Shown here: positions 1 to 6,082 of the stretch, one piece after another
Position numbering within the stretch: position 1 is the first letter of the stretch
Layout of the letters: each line of letters opens with the position of its first letter
Source: Tepidisphaeraceae bacterium
Lineage (GTDB): Bacteria; Planctomycetota; Phycisphaerae; Tepidisphaerales; Tepidisphaeraceae
DNA: 6,139 nucleotides
NCBI GenBank assembly: GCA_025450555.1
Contig: JANWHF010000271.1
Coordinates: 1-6,139 of the forward strand
Direction of reading: 5' to 3'
The notes under the pieces: model-generated
Told to the model about the DNA's origin: nothing
Database searches by the model: none
Seen by the model: only the letters and a program-made list of their open reading frames with translations
Made by a program: the position numbers and the translations under genes

Positions 1-181
1 CCAGCCCATCGCGCTCGGTCGGCCCCAGCTCGACGATGAGCAGGGCCGGATCGACACGGGTGATGACGGTTGCCGCGTCCTCCAGTCCGCACGTCGAGAC
101 CTGATAACCTTCTCCCTCCAGCACGCTTGCCATCATGACCCGGCAAAAGGGGGAAGGATCGACTATAAGGATAGACGCCAC
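1..181 (-). CDS. Response-regulator receiver domain protein, N-terminal part (runs off the left edge)
   Basis: Sixty codons are visible from a GTG start at 181, with an AGGA motif about 10 bases upstream. The translation begins VASILIVDPSPFCR and continues to a GYQV strand, then an ALLIVELGPTERDG segment. This follows the receiver (CheY-like) fold: beta-1 with the acidic pocket, helix 1, beta-2, helix 2 and beta-3 with the phosphorylation site. Only the first Asp of the usual acidic pair is kept (Asp8; the next residue is Pro9), and the position aligning with the phospho-acceptor Asp is Glu51. The conserved Asp-Gly after that loop is present (58-59). Receivers normally accept phosphate from a histidine kinase; this one may be a pseudo-receiver or a phosphomimetic form. 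The C-terminal half of the domain and any output domain lie outside the window, so its target is unknown. It is divergent from the neighbouring methyltransferase gene and may have nothing to do with the polysaccharide locus. Confidence 0.7.
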   Translation of the reverse strand, partial: MASILIVDPSPFCRVMMASVLEGEGYQVSTCGLEDAATVITRVDPALLIVELGPTERDGL

Positions 182-414
182 CGAACACTCGTCCTTTATC
201 GCATGATGCCGACTGAGTTTAGACTCACTGCTGTTGATATTTCGGCAAAGACGGCAAGCGTCTCAAGCCCGTTTCTTATCAGGTCAGGATGCTCCGTCTC
301 CGCAAGGGCCGATAAGGAGATCCTCTTGTTAAGGACGCACGTGGTATGGCAGTATGCTCGATCTAAGTGTGGCCAAAAGACCTCATCATGCGCGAAAGTT
401 GCAAAGGAACTGAA
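182..414. other. Divergent intergenic region between the receiver gene and the FkbM gene
   Basis: This stretch must hold the promoters of the two divergent genes, but I cannot point to a convincing -35/-10 pair on either strand. Two small inverted repeats are visible: TGAGT/ACTCA at 214-227 with a 4-base loop, and AGACG/CGTCT at 249-263 with a 5-base loop. Both have 5-bp stems and no following T-run, so they are not intrinsic terminators; either could be an operator half-site pair or chance. An open frame crosses the region and extends into the next gene, but I do not consider it coding. Confidence 0.5.
403..408 (+). promoter_or_regulatory. Ribosome binding site of the plus-strand FkbM gene
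   Basis: AAAGGA lies 6 bases upstream of the ATG at 415. It decides the start: the same frame could also begin at the GTG at 367 or the ATG at 388, but neither has a comparable Shine-Dalgarno motif, and the added residues do not look like part of the family. Confidence 0.75.
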
Positions 415-1164
415 ATGTCCTTCGTGCGGTCGGCGATTAAAAACTGGCTTCGTTCCCGCAACATCGTTCTAAGCAGGCCGCCTGGGCAATTTGATATCGG
501 TCCAATCAGGCTGGCGCAGGCCCGGAGGCGAGGGCTCGAAGTTCGTTTTGCAGTCGATGGTGGCGCTGCGGAGGGTGCTTGGGCGCGGGAATTCAAATCA
601 GTTTATCCCGATTCACAGGTCCTTTGCATCGATCCACGACCTGACGTGCAAAAAGCGCTTTCCGCGCTGGGTGATAAGCTGCCTGGAATTCACGTTGCAA
701 CGGCACTGCTGGGCGCGCGCTCGGGTGAGGGAGTTGAGTTTCACGAGCACGGCGAGCAAAGCTCTATACTCGGACTTGGATCGGGAAAGCAATTTGGTCA
801 ATCGGTCAGAATGAAAACCACGACTCTGGATGAGTTGATTCTGCAAATGCATTTGCCGTGGCCTGATTTCCTCAAGCTCGATCTTCAAGGTGCTGAACTG
901 GAAGCCCTTCAAGGCGCGGCGCGTTGTTTATCGTCGGCCAAGGCCGTGCTTCTGGAAATCAGCTTCCTTGCCATCATGGAAGCAAGCCCATTGCTGGCCG
1001 ACACCCTGCTATTCATGAAAGAACGGGGATTTCTCTGCTATGACATTTTCGCACTATGGCATCGCCCCCTGGACGATGCGATGGCGCAGGGCGATTTTCT
1101 TTTCGTTCCGGAGCGGAGCCCACTCCTTGCCGACAAGAGATGGGCTGCGGAGGACGCTTTTTAG
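415..1164 (+). CDS. FkbM-family SAM-dependent methyltransferase (249 aa)
   Basis: Predicted cytoplasmic Rossmann-fold O-methyltransferase of the FkbM type, which uses S-adenosylmethionine. The SAM-binding loop is FAVDGGAAEG (residues 45-54), and beta-2 ends in the acidic CIDP (71-74) expected to hold the ribose of SAM. The family signature follows as TTTLDEL (135-141), PDFLKLDLQGAELEALQGA (150-168) and a late GDFLFV strand. The length is normal for the family. FkbM is named for macrolide methylation, but relatives are common in capsule, O-antigen and exopolysaccharide clusters, where they are thought to O-methylate sugars; the substrate here is inferred from context only. The first 40 residues are basic and lack a signal peptide. 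The gene faces the minus-strand cluster tail to tail and therefore has its own promoter or belongs to a transcript starting to its left. It is clearly different in sequence from the second FkbM gene, so the two are not a recent duplication. Confidence 0.88.
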   Translation: MSFVRSAIKNWLRSRNIVLSRPPGQFDIGPIRLAQARRRGLEVRFAVDGGAAEGAWAREFKSVYPDSQVLCIDPRPDVQKALSALGDKLPGIHVATALLGARSGEGVEFHEHGEQSSILGLGSGKQFGQSVRMKTTTLDELILQMHLPWPDFLKLDLQGAELEALQGAARCLSSAKAVLLEISFLAIMEASPLLADTLLFMKERGFLCYDIFALWHRPLDDAMAQGDFLFVPERSPLLADKRWAAEDAF

Positions 1165-1165
1165 C

Positions 1166-1187
1166 CGCGCTCTAACTATCCAGCGCG
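1166..1187. terminator. Small inverted repeat at the convergent gene junction
   Basis: CGCGCT (1166-1171) and AGCGCG (1182-1187) can pair as a 6-bp G+C-rich stem around a 10-base loop that contains the stop codon of the minus-strand gene. It sits between two converging genes with only 7 bases separating their stops, where a shared terminator would be expected. No T-run follows on either strand, so it does not meet the usual intrinsic terminator pattern; it could be chance. Confidence 0.25.
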
Positions 1188-2086
1188 CCTTTGCGATCCT
1201 GAGAAACGAAGATCAGGTTGGCAAATTCATAGGTTTGCTTTGGCTCGTGCCGAACGAACCGGCCGGACTGGAACAGGTAAGGTGAAAAACCCAATTGCAT
1301 CAGGCAATCAACCACCCGGCGAGTCCGGCCCGGGTTTGCTTCATCGTCACCGGCCTCGGTTGAAACGATCGGTTGATATCGGGAAAGCGATTCCCGCCCA
1401 CCTTGCAGAATGTCAAACTCCGCGTTTTCAGCGTCGATCTTGATGAAGTCCGGTTTGGCTTTAGTGTGCTCGATGTAGTCGTCCAGCGACATAGCCTTGA
1501 CATCGTATTCCGTGGCAGGAGCGTGCGTACGCACATCATGTTCGAGACGCCCAGCCCCCAGCGAGTTATATGCGGCGAATCTCAAGCCAAAATCGTGGAA
1601 TCGCAGGAGGCCGGATTTTTCGTGGAGTGCAAGATTATTCAGCGTGACATTCGCGCAACGAGCCGTGTTGGATTTCAGGATTTCAAATGTTGTGCGCGTT
1701 GGCTCGAAGGCATGAACAGCGCCTGCCTGTCCCACGATATGTGAAGCAAGCAAGGTGAAATATCCGAAGTGGCCCCCAACATCGAAAAATGTTTGTCCGG
1801 GCTTGAGACATTTCAAAAGAACTCGGCTGAGGTCTTCTTCGAAGAACCCGTAACGAAAGATCGAAAATGAAACCAGCTCTGGGAGAACAACGTGCATTTG
1901 ATCTCCCCAGAACGTGCGGGCGGTCAAATTCATGGGCTCGTCACGGCGAAGCGCCATGAATTGAGCGATGCTTGAGCGGACCAGCGATCGTGGCATCTGG
2001 AACAACTTCGACACTCGGGATAAGCGGAACAGGCGGGCGCGGCGATCGAGTTCTTTGAGATCGTTTTCAATGGTTGCATTTGCCAT
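1172..2086 (-). CDS. FkbM-family SAM-dependent methyltransferase (304 aa), last gene of the minus-strand cluster
   Basis: Predicted SAM-dependent O-methyltransferase. The SAM loop is FFDVGGHFGYFT (100-111), with HAFEP (125-129) at the end of beta-2. Next come an asparagine-containing NVTLNNLAL strand (146-154), MSLDDYI (199-205) and the FkbM core KPDFIKIDAENAEFDILQGG (211-230). The protein ends with an FANLIFV strand and a short polar tail. About 60 residues precede the methyltransferase core; they are charged and helical, without a membrane segment. The start is firm because an in-frame TGA lies two codons upstream of the ATG. No clear Shine-Dalgarno motif is visible, and the flippase stop is only 29 bases away, so translation may depend on ribosomes arriving from the upstream gene. 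The likely role is methylation of a sugar in the glycan made by this cluster, possibly as a terminal cap or internal decoration. Family assignment is strong; the substrate is inferred. Confidence 0.9.
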   Translation of the reverse strand: MANATIENDLKELDRRARLFRLSRVSKLFQMPRSLVRSSIAQFMALRRDEPMNLTARTFWGDQMHVVLPELVSFSIFRYGFFEEDLSRVLLKCLKPGQTFFDVGGHFGYFTLLASHIVGQAGAVHAFEPTRTTFEILKSNTARCANVTLNNLALHEKSGLLRFHDFGLRFAAYNSLGAGRLEHDVRTHAPATEYDVKAMSLDDYIEHTKAKPDFIKIDAENAEFDILQGGRESLSRYQPIVSTEAGDDEANPGRTRRVVDCLMQLGFSPYLFQSGRFVRHEPKQTYEFANLIFVSQDRKGALDS

Positions 2087-2115
2087 GATTCAAAATCAGA
2101 AATGGCCGAAAGCCA

Positions 2116-3531
2116 TCAGTGACTCCGCCGGTGGTACACATACTTTCGAAGCATCCATGGATACGCCCAGAAGCTGGTTACCAGCGAGGTTGCCGGTGCG
2201 CACCAGGCGACGCCCTCAACGCCAAAGAGTTTGGCCATAGGAATTGCAAATGCAAGATTCAGCACGGCATGAATTACGAAGAACCAGACCTGCGGCTTGA
2301 GAACTTCGGCCGAATTGAGCACGGCTGCCCGACAATCGACCCACGCCCGCGCAACGAACATTGCCGTAAACGCAAGCACGAGACTCTTCGAAATCACAAC
2401 CGGCTGGCCATGGGTCCAAATCCTCACAATCCAATCGCCGCGCAGGAGCATCAAGGTCCCGAACCCCAGAACCAATACAAATCCCAACGTCAGGGAGAGC
2501 GCAACATGCCGCCGAACCCAACCGAGATCCTTCCGTCGCACGGCTTCACCGTAAGCCGGCCAAAGCGGGGCGAGCACCATCATGAAGACGCCATACGCGA
2601 CGAGGAAAAGTCTTCCGAGCAGGGCATAAGCTGTGACCTGCGATGCCGACAAAACAAGTCCGATGACCAGCTTGTCCGACTGGTAAATCGCCAGGAGCGA
2701 CGCGTTGAGGCAGAAAAAGATGATGCCCTGCGAAAGCGTGGAACTGAGGTAGGACCATCGAAACAACGAGATGGCCGGGCGCAGCCAGGGTTTGTGCCAG
2801 CCCAGCAGCCAAATCATGTTAATGATGCGCAGAAGGATTGGAACGCCGTTGATGACCAGAACGACCCCGACGATGCCCCACGGCGTATGGATGACTGCGA
2901 AGGAAGAGACGAGGATGAAAATTCGGATCGCGGCGTCCCAAATATTGTTAGTGTAGAGTTCCTGGTAGGCGCAATAAATTGCCGAAGGCGTGTCCACCAT
3001 CGCCCCGACGAGCATGGTGATGCCGATCGCCAGGGCGGCCCATCGGATCTGGTTGGCCAGTGCGGGATTGGAGACAGGAAATATGGACTTCCATGGAATC
3101 CAGGGCGTGACGATGCAAATGACCAATACGCCGATGCTGGCAATGAAGACCTCGGCGAAGAAGACGGTGGAGACATAGCTGCGCGCTTCTGTCCTGTCGC
3201 CGCTGACGTGGCAGGCCGTCAACTTGTTCATGAGGCCCATGCCGATGCCAAAAGTTGACTGCCCCAGCCACATGGCCAGAGCGCCCAGGGCCTCGTAAAG
3301 CCCGTATCCCTCATTGCCCAGGTAACGCAAAAAAAGCGGGAGCGTGATCAGGGGGATCAGCAGGGACAGCGGGCGTGTCAGCAGAGCACTGCCGATGGAT
3401 AGAACGAGCCGGCGCTGTCGCTCGGCACGATGTGACAGTCGAAGATCAATGGCCTCAGCGGTCGCCTCGGTGACCGGGACGCCAGCCGCCTCGGCAATGG
3501 CCGTTGCGTCCGGCATGAAGTCATCCGACAC
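2116..3531 (-). CDS. Wzx-like polysaccharide flippase, MOP superfamily (471 aa)
   Basis: Predicted inner-membrane transporter that moves lipid-linked oligosaccharide units from the cytoplasmic to the periplasmic face. About 12 hydrophobic segments run from residue 42 to the end. An opening SALLTRPLSLLIPLITLPLFLRYLG-like segment is followed by GNEGYGLYEAL, a hallmark of the polysaccharide-synthesis branch, and YQSDKLVIG then VTAYALLGRL (293-317) in the second half. The length is typical (about 420-500). I chose the GTG at 3531, preceded by GGAGG with a 5-base spacer. The frame stays open further upstream, but that stretch is an out-of-frame overlap with the glycosyltransferase gene. An ATG at 3516 is an alternative start. 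With the GTG start the gene overlaps the glycosyltransferase by 11 bases, which suggests translational coupling. The first 41 residues are a soluble, Ala/Glu-rich cytoplasmic extension ending in an Arg-rich stretch (31-41), longer than usual for the family. Confidence 0.9.
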   Translation of the reverse strand: MSDDFMPDATAIAEAAGVPVTEATAEAIDLRLSHRAERQRRLVLSIGSALLTRPLSLLIPLITLPLFLRYLGNEGYGLYEALGALAMWLGQSTFGIGMGLMNKLTACHVSGDRTEARSYVSTVFFAEVFIASIGVLVICIVTPWIPWKSIFPVSNPALANQIRWAALAIGITMLVGAMVDTPSAIYCAYQELYTNNIWDAAIRIFILVSSFAVIHTPWGIVGVVLVINGVPILLRIINMIWLLGWHKPWLRPAISLFRWSYLSSTLSQGIIFFCLNASLLAIYQSDKLVIGLVLSASQVTAYALLGRLFLVAYGVFMMVLAPLWPAYGEAVRRKDLGWVRRHVALSLTLGFVLVLGFGTLMLLRGDWIVRIWTHGQPVVISKSLVLAFTAMFVARAWVDCRAAVLNSAEVLKPQVWFFVIHAVLNLAFAIPMAKLFGVEGVAWCAPATSLVTSFWAYPWMLRKYVYHRRSH

Positions 3532-4420
3532 GCGCCCCTCCGCCCGTTGTTGAAGTGGCGCTGGCCCCGCCGGGGGCCGGTTCCCGCGCCTCGAACGGTC
3601 CAAACACCTCCTGGACCTTGCGCCCGCGCCAGCGCGCGGTATCCAATGCTGCCAATGCATAACGTCCGCCGGCGATTTGGCTGGCGCGGTAGAGAAGCCT
3701 GCCAATCCGGTGTTTGACCGAGGGCGCTCCAAAGAAGGCGAACTTTTCCGAGAGATTCTGCCCTTCCTGATGGTATCGCTGGGCCCAGGTTTGGCTCACG
3801 CCCTTTGCGTCAGCATGTTTTCTAAATGCCGCCAGATACTCAGGAATGTGGCCCCATTTAGAGCCGGAATCGAGCATTCGCAGCCACAAGTCGGTGTCCA
3901 TCACACAGTGCAGCGAAAGATCCAGCCCGCCAAGTTTTTCGTACAGGCTTCGACGGAAGAAGCAAGTTTGCTGGCAGACGTGTAACACGCCGGCGGCTGC
4001 CAAACGGCGGCTTTCACCCGGGATTCGATAGGCATGCTGAATTCGGCTCTGCTGGTCAATGCTCACGTGATAGCCGGTAAGTGCATCCCAATGAGGATTG
4101 CGATCCAGTGCGTGCCGCACTCTTTTAAGGGCCCCAGGCAATAGGAGGTCATCGCTGTTGAGCCAGAAAAGATAATCCCCCGTACAACGCTTGAATCCGC
4201 GATCAATGGCGTCCGATTGTCCTTTGTCGGGCTCGGAATGCCAATAGCTTATCCATGGCGCATAAGAGCGAATCAGATCGACCGAGCCGTCGGTGCTGCC
4301 GCCGTCGAGCACAATGTATTCGTGAATCTGATCGCGCTGCGAGATGACCGAGCGAAGCGTTTCCTCAAGGAAATCGCGCTGGTTGTAACTCGGCGTAACA
4401 ATGCTCAACGTGACTGGCAT
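3521..4420 (-). CDS. Glycosyltransferase family 2, GT-A fold (299 aa)
   Basis: Predicted cytoplasmic or membrane-associated enzyme that transfers a sugar from a nucleotide-sugar donor to the growing lipid-linked glycan. The N-terminus LSIVTPSYNQRDFLEETLRS (5-24) is the classic first strand and helix of GT2 enzymes. VLDGGSTDGS (37-46) binds the nucleotide. DKGQSDAIDRGF (65-76) and WLNSDD (86-91) follow, the last supplying the metal-binding DxD-type acidic residues. QQTCFFRR (150-157) and MDTDLWLRM (174-182) form the acceptor side, including the acidic pair often linked to the catalytic base. This set resembles WcaA-type transferases of capsule and O-antigen clusters; donor and acceptor sugars cannot be read from the sequence. 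No transmembrane segment is seen. The last 25 or so residues are a low-complexity Gly/Ala/Pro/Thr tail coded by very G+C-rich DNA. The ATG at 4420 has GGAG 7 bases upstream. Confidence 0.93.
   Translation of the reverse strand: MPVTLSIVTPSYNQRDFLEETLRSVISQRDQIHEYIVLDGGSTDGSVDLIRSYAPWISYWHSEPDKGQSDAIDRGFKRCTGDYLFWLNSDDLLLPGALKRVRHALDRNPHWDALTGYHVSIDQQSRIQHAYRIPGESRRLAAAGVLHVCQQTCFFRRSLYEKLGGLDLSLHCVMDTDLWLRMLDSGSKWGHIPEYLAAFRKHADAKGVSQTWAQRYHQEGQNLSEKFAFFGAPSVKHRIGRLLYRASQIAGGRYALAALDTARWRGRKVQEVFGPFEAREPAPGGASATSTTGGGARVG
3537..3541 (-). promoter_or_regulatory. Ribosome binding site of the flippase gene
   Basis: On the minus strand GGAGG is followed by five bases and then GTG (3531-3529). 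It lies inside the last codons of the glycosyltransferase gene and fixes the flippase start there instead of at the ATG five codons downstream. Confidence 0.7.
3561..3580 (-). repeat. G+C-rich inverted repeat inside the glycosyltransferase 3' end
   Basis: CTGGCCCC (3561-3568) pairs with GGGGCCGG (3573-3580) around a 4-base loop; seven pairs are Watson-Crick and one is a G-T wobble. In the minus-strand mRNA the hairpin would end about 20 bases before the flippase ribosome binding site. It has no T-run, so it is not an intrinsic terminator. It may simply reflect the G+C-rich codons of the glycosyltransferase tail, or it may affect translation of the flippase or mRNA stability. Confidence 0.45.
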
Positions 4421-4427
4421 TCAGCGA

Positions 4428-4431
4428 CTCC
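4428..4431 (-). promoter_or_regulatory. Ribosome binding site of the glycosyltransferase gene
   Basis: GGAG on the minus strand lies 7 bases before the ATG at 4420, inside the 36-base gap after the stop codon of the preceding membrane protein gene. No promoter or terminator is visible in that short gap, which supports a shared transcript. Confidence 0.65.
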
Positions 4432-4456
4432 AACCCATGCCCGGACAATACACGGA

Positions 4457-5800
4457 TCAGTAATGAAGTTCGTGTTCGACCCATTGCTGAGCATCCAATT
4501 CAACAGGATCACGGTGGAATGCAAAATCGCCAACTGGCTCCAACGCCTGAAGCTGTGCGAGCTGAAGGGCGCGGACGCGAAGCAATAGGCCAAGCATGCT
4601 GGCGACAATAATTGCCGGGCATTGCCAGTTGAGTGACAGGGTCGTGCTCGACATCAAAAAGCCCCATATACCCATGCTCGACCCCATCGCACCTACGAGA
4701 ACGAAGATGCGGTCGACACCCGATGAGATTACCTTCTGCCCGACCACGATCAGTCCAAAAACGAGACACAACATCGCAGCAAGCTCGGCGGGTCCACTTT
4801 CAGCCAATGAGGATGTCCACACGTTATGATGGTAAGAAGCTCCAAAATGAGAAACCTGATCGACTTCCTGAATTCCAAATCCGCGGCCAAGCAGGGGATT
4901 CTGCATCCAAAGCGTCAATTCGCGCTCGATGCCAGACATTCGCGTTTCCCACGGCTTGTTTACGTGCGGGCTCGCATCCTGGCCGGGCAAAAAGCTCAAT
5001 GCCCGTTGCGTGACGTAGCTGAGGTAATCGTGGCCGGATGCTTTGGAGATTGCGGAAATTGAGACGATTGCCGCGACCCCCACCAGCAGCGACGCGACTG
5101 TAGCCACCACAAACGTTCTGACAAAATGCCTTCTATTCAGGAAAAACAGAGCATAAGCGCATGTCGCTAAGGAGCAGAGCCATTCACTGCGGTGCGGGAG
5201 AGCCAATGAGCCCAGCACGCAGACGATCATGAGCAGGATTGTCATCACGCGGGGAAATGCCCAAACGCCCGCTGCAAGCGAAAAAAGCAGGGTGGCTGCC
5301 GCGGAGCAACCATAGTCGCCGCCGAGCTTTGTATAGCGGAAGTCATTGAACGTGCCGTTCATCGCGACTTCGCTTGTCGTATGCGAAATGAAAACCATCG
5401 CGACAATCGCGCTGATGATACTGGTCCAAAGCAGCACGTAGAACACCACCTTGATGCGACCATAGCTATACGGGATCTGGTAAGCGATCATCGCAACCAG
5501 TGGAATCGTCAACAGGTTTCGCAGCGCCGTAACGCTCCACCTTAAGATGGCTCCATTGGAAGTCGCGCCCACGATCCCAATGCACGCTGACAGAAAGAAT
5601 ATTCCCAGGATAAAAGTATAAAACCGATGGGTCTGTTCGTTTTCCTGGCGGCGGCGTGTAATCAAAGCCAACCCGGCGCCTATGAACGTGAGCAAATCGA
5701 GAATATTGACGGGCAGACCCGCCACCGTCAAACGATAATCCATCAGCGCATTGAGCCCGGCGAGCGAGTTGAAGAGCAGCAGTAGGACCAATACGACCAT
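4457..5800 (-). CDS. O-antigen ligase/polymerase-like membrane protein (Wzy/WaaL family, 447 aa)
   Basis: Predicted inner-membrane glycan polymerase or ligase acting on undecaprenyl-linked oligosaccharide at the periplasmic face. About ten or more hydrophobic segments are spread through the protein. A long hydrophilic loop (roughly 262-330) separates the two halves and carries the family signature: WETR with Arg287, a Trp/Glu-rich helix, NPLLGRGFG (301-309), YHHN (323-326) and a following helix with ESGPAEL (334-340). In WaaL-type enzymes the large periplasmic loop holds an essential Arg and His; Arg287 and His324/His325 are the candidates here. The family does not allow ligase and polymerase to be told apart by sequence alone, though a place beside a flippase fits Wzy. 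I chose the ATG at 5800, which has GGAG 9 bases upstream; a TTG at 5821 would add seven residues but lacks a good motif. The C-terminal 45 residues are soluble. This is the first gene of the minus-strand cluster. Confidence 0.88.
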   Translation of the reverse strand: MVVLVLLLLFNSLAGLNALMDYRLTVAGLPVNILDLLTFIGAGLALITRRRQENEQTHRFYTFILGIFFLSACIGIVGATSNGAILRWSVTALRNLLTIPLVAMIAYQIPYSYGRIKVVFYVLLWTSIISAIVAMVFISHTTSEVAMNGTFNDFRYTKLGGDYGCSAAATLLFSLAAGVWAFPRVMTILLMIVCVLGSLALPHRSEWLCSLATCAYALFFLNRRHFVRTFVVATVASLLVGVAAIVSISAISKASGHDYLSYVTQRALSFLPGQDASPHVNKPWETRMSGIERELTLWMQNPLLGRGFGIQEVDQVSHFGASYHHNVWTSSLAESGPAELAAMLCLVFGLIVVGQKVISSGVDRIFVLVGAMGSSMGIWGFLMSSTTLSLNWQCPAIIVASMLGLLLRVRALQLAQLQALEPVGDFAFHRDPVELDAQQWVEHELHY

Positions 5801-6078
5801 CGGGCGGAACTCCAGGCGCAAACTCGGGCGGCGCGCATACGGCCGTCGCGGTTGATACGATTATGCCCTATCAAAAGATCGGTGCGTCTGATGAGGCTAT
5901 GGCTCGGCTCGCCATTCAGCCCGATAACGTTCAGACATTAGCGGCTTATGATCAATTTATCGAGCAAACGCCATTATTTCTGGAATTGACGCAGAGAGGC
6001 TCGGGCGCAAAGAGAATACTCTAAGGTCTCGACGAACGTGAAAGACCGGTTGAACAAGTTATTATCGGACGGGCATCA
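5801..6078. other. Region upstream of the polysaccharide cluster, no confident gene
   Basis: This region should contain the promoter of the minus-strand cluster, but I see no convincing -35/-10 pair. It becomes more A+T-rich to the right (about 43% G+C over 5941-6120, against 53-60% in lines counted elsewhere). The minus strand is broken by stops and carries nothing recognisable. The plus strand holds a possible frame-broken small ORF, listed separately. No repeats, tRNA or transposase fragments are seen. Confidence 0.5.
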
Positions 6079-6082
6079 ATGA
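5863..6082 (+). pseudogene. Possible small gene with a frameshift, or a gene remnant
   Basis: From an ATG at 5863 the frame runs MPYQKIGASDEAMARL... for 53 codons to TAA at 6022-6024. The next frame, open from 5990, reads AQREYSKVSTNVKDRLNKLL and ends at TGA 6080-6082. Both pieces look like helical soluble protein, and a single extra base somewhere in 5990-6021 would join them into a protein of about 72 residues. The TGA overlaps the ATG of the next ORF as ATGA, a common arrangement for coupled genes, which is the best argument that the second frame is real. Against this, no Shine-Dalgarno motif precedes the ATG at 5863, the first frame stays open back to 5773 inside the opposite-strand gene, and I recognise no family. 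It could be the tail of a gene broken by rearrangement, a sequencing indel, or chance. Confidence 0.3.

Noticed and set aside
214..263. Two short inverted repeats considered as terminators or operators
   Set aside because: Stems are only 5 bp with no T-run, and such repeats are expected by chance in a few hundred bases; they are mentioned only in the intergenic entry.
367..414. Longer start (GTG at 367) for the plus-strand FkbM gene
   Set aside because: No Shine-Dalgarno motif lies at a proper distance from 367, while AAAGGA sits 6 bases before the ATG at 415.
203..472. Plus-strand ORF of 89 codons with a CPSCGRR stretch resembling a zinc ribbon
   Set aside because: The CPSCG part is an out-of-frame reading of the start of the FkbM gene (MSFVRSAIKN in the true frame), there is only one Cys pair, the rest has no recognisable structure, and no ribosome binding site precedes it.
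2119..3258. Long plus-strand ORF (379 codons) opposite the flippase gene
   Set aside because: It is antisense to a well-supported membrane protein. Its translation is dominated by Arg, Asp, Glu, Asn and Pro with no hydrophobic core, as expected from reading the reverse of hydrophobic codons. No family is recognisable.
3532..3732. Upstream extension of the flippase frame to an ATG at 3732
   Set aside because: This stretch overlaps the glycosyltransferase coding sequence and translates to an Arg/Pro/Ala-rich sequence typical of an out-of-frame reading. The GTG at 3531 with a strong ribosome binding site is a better start.
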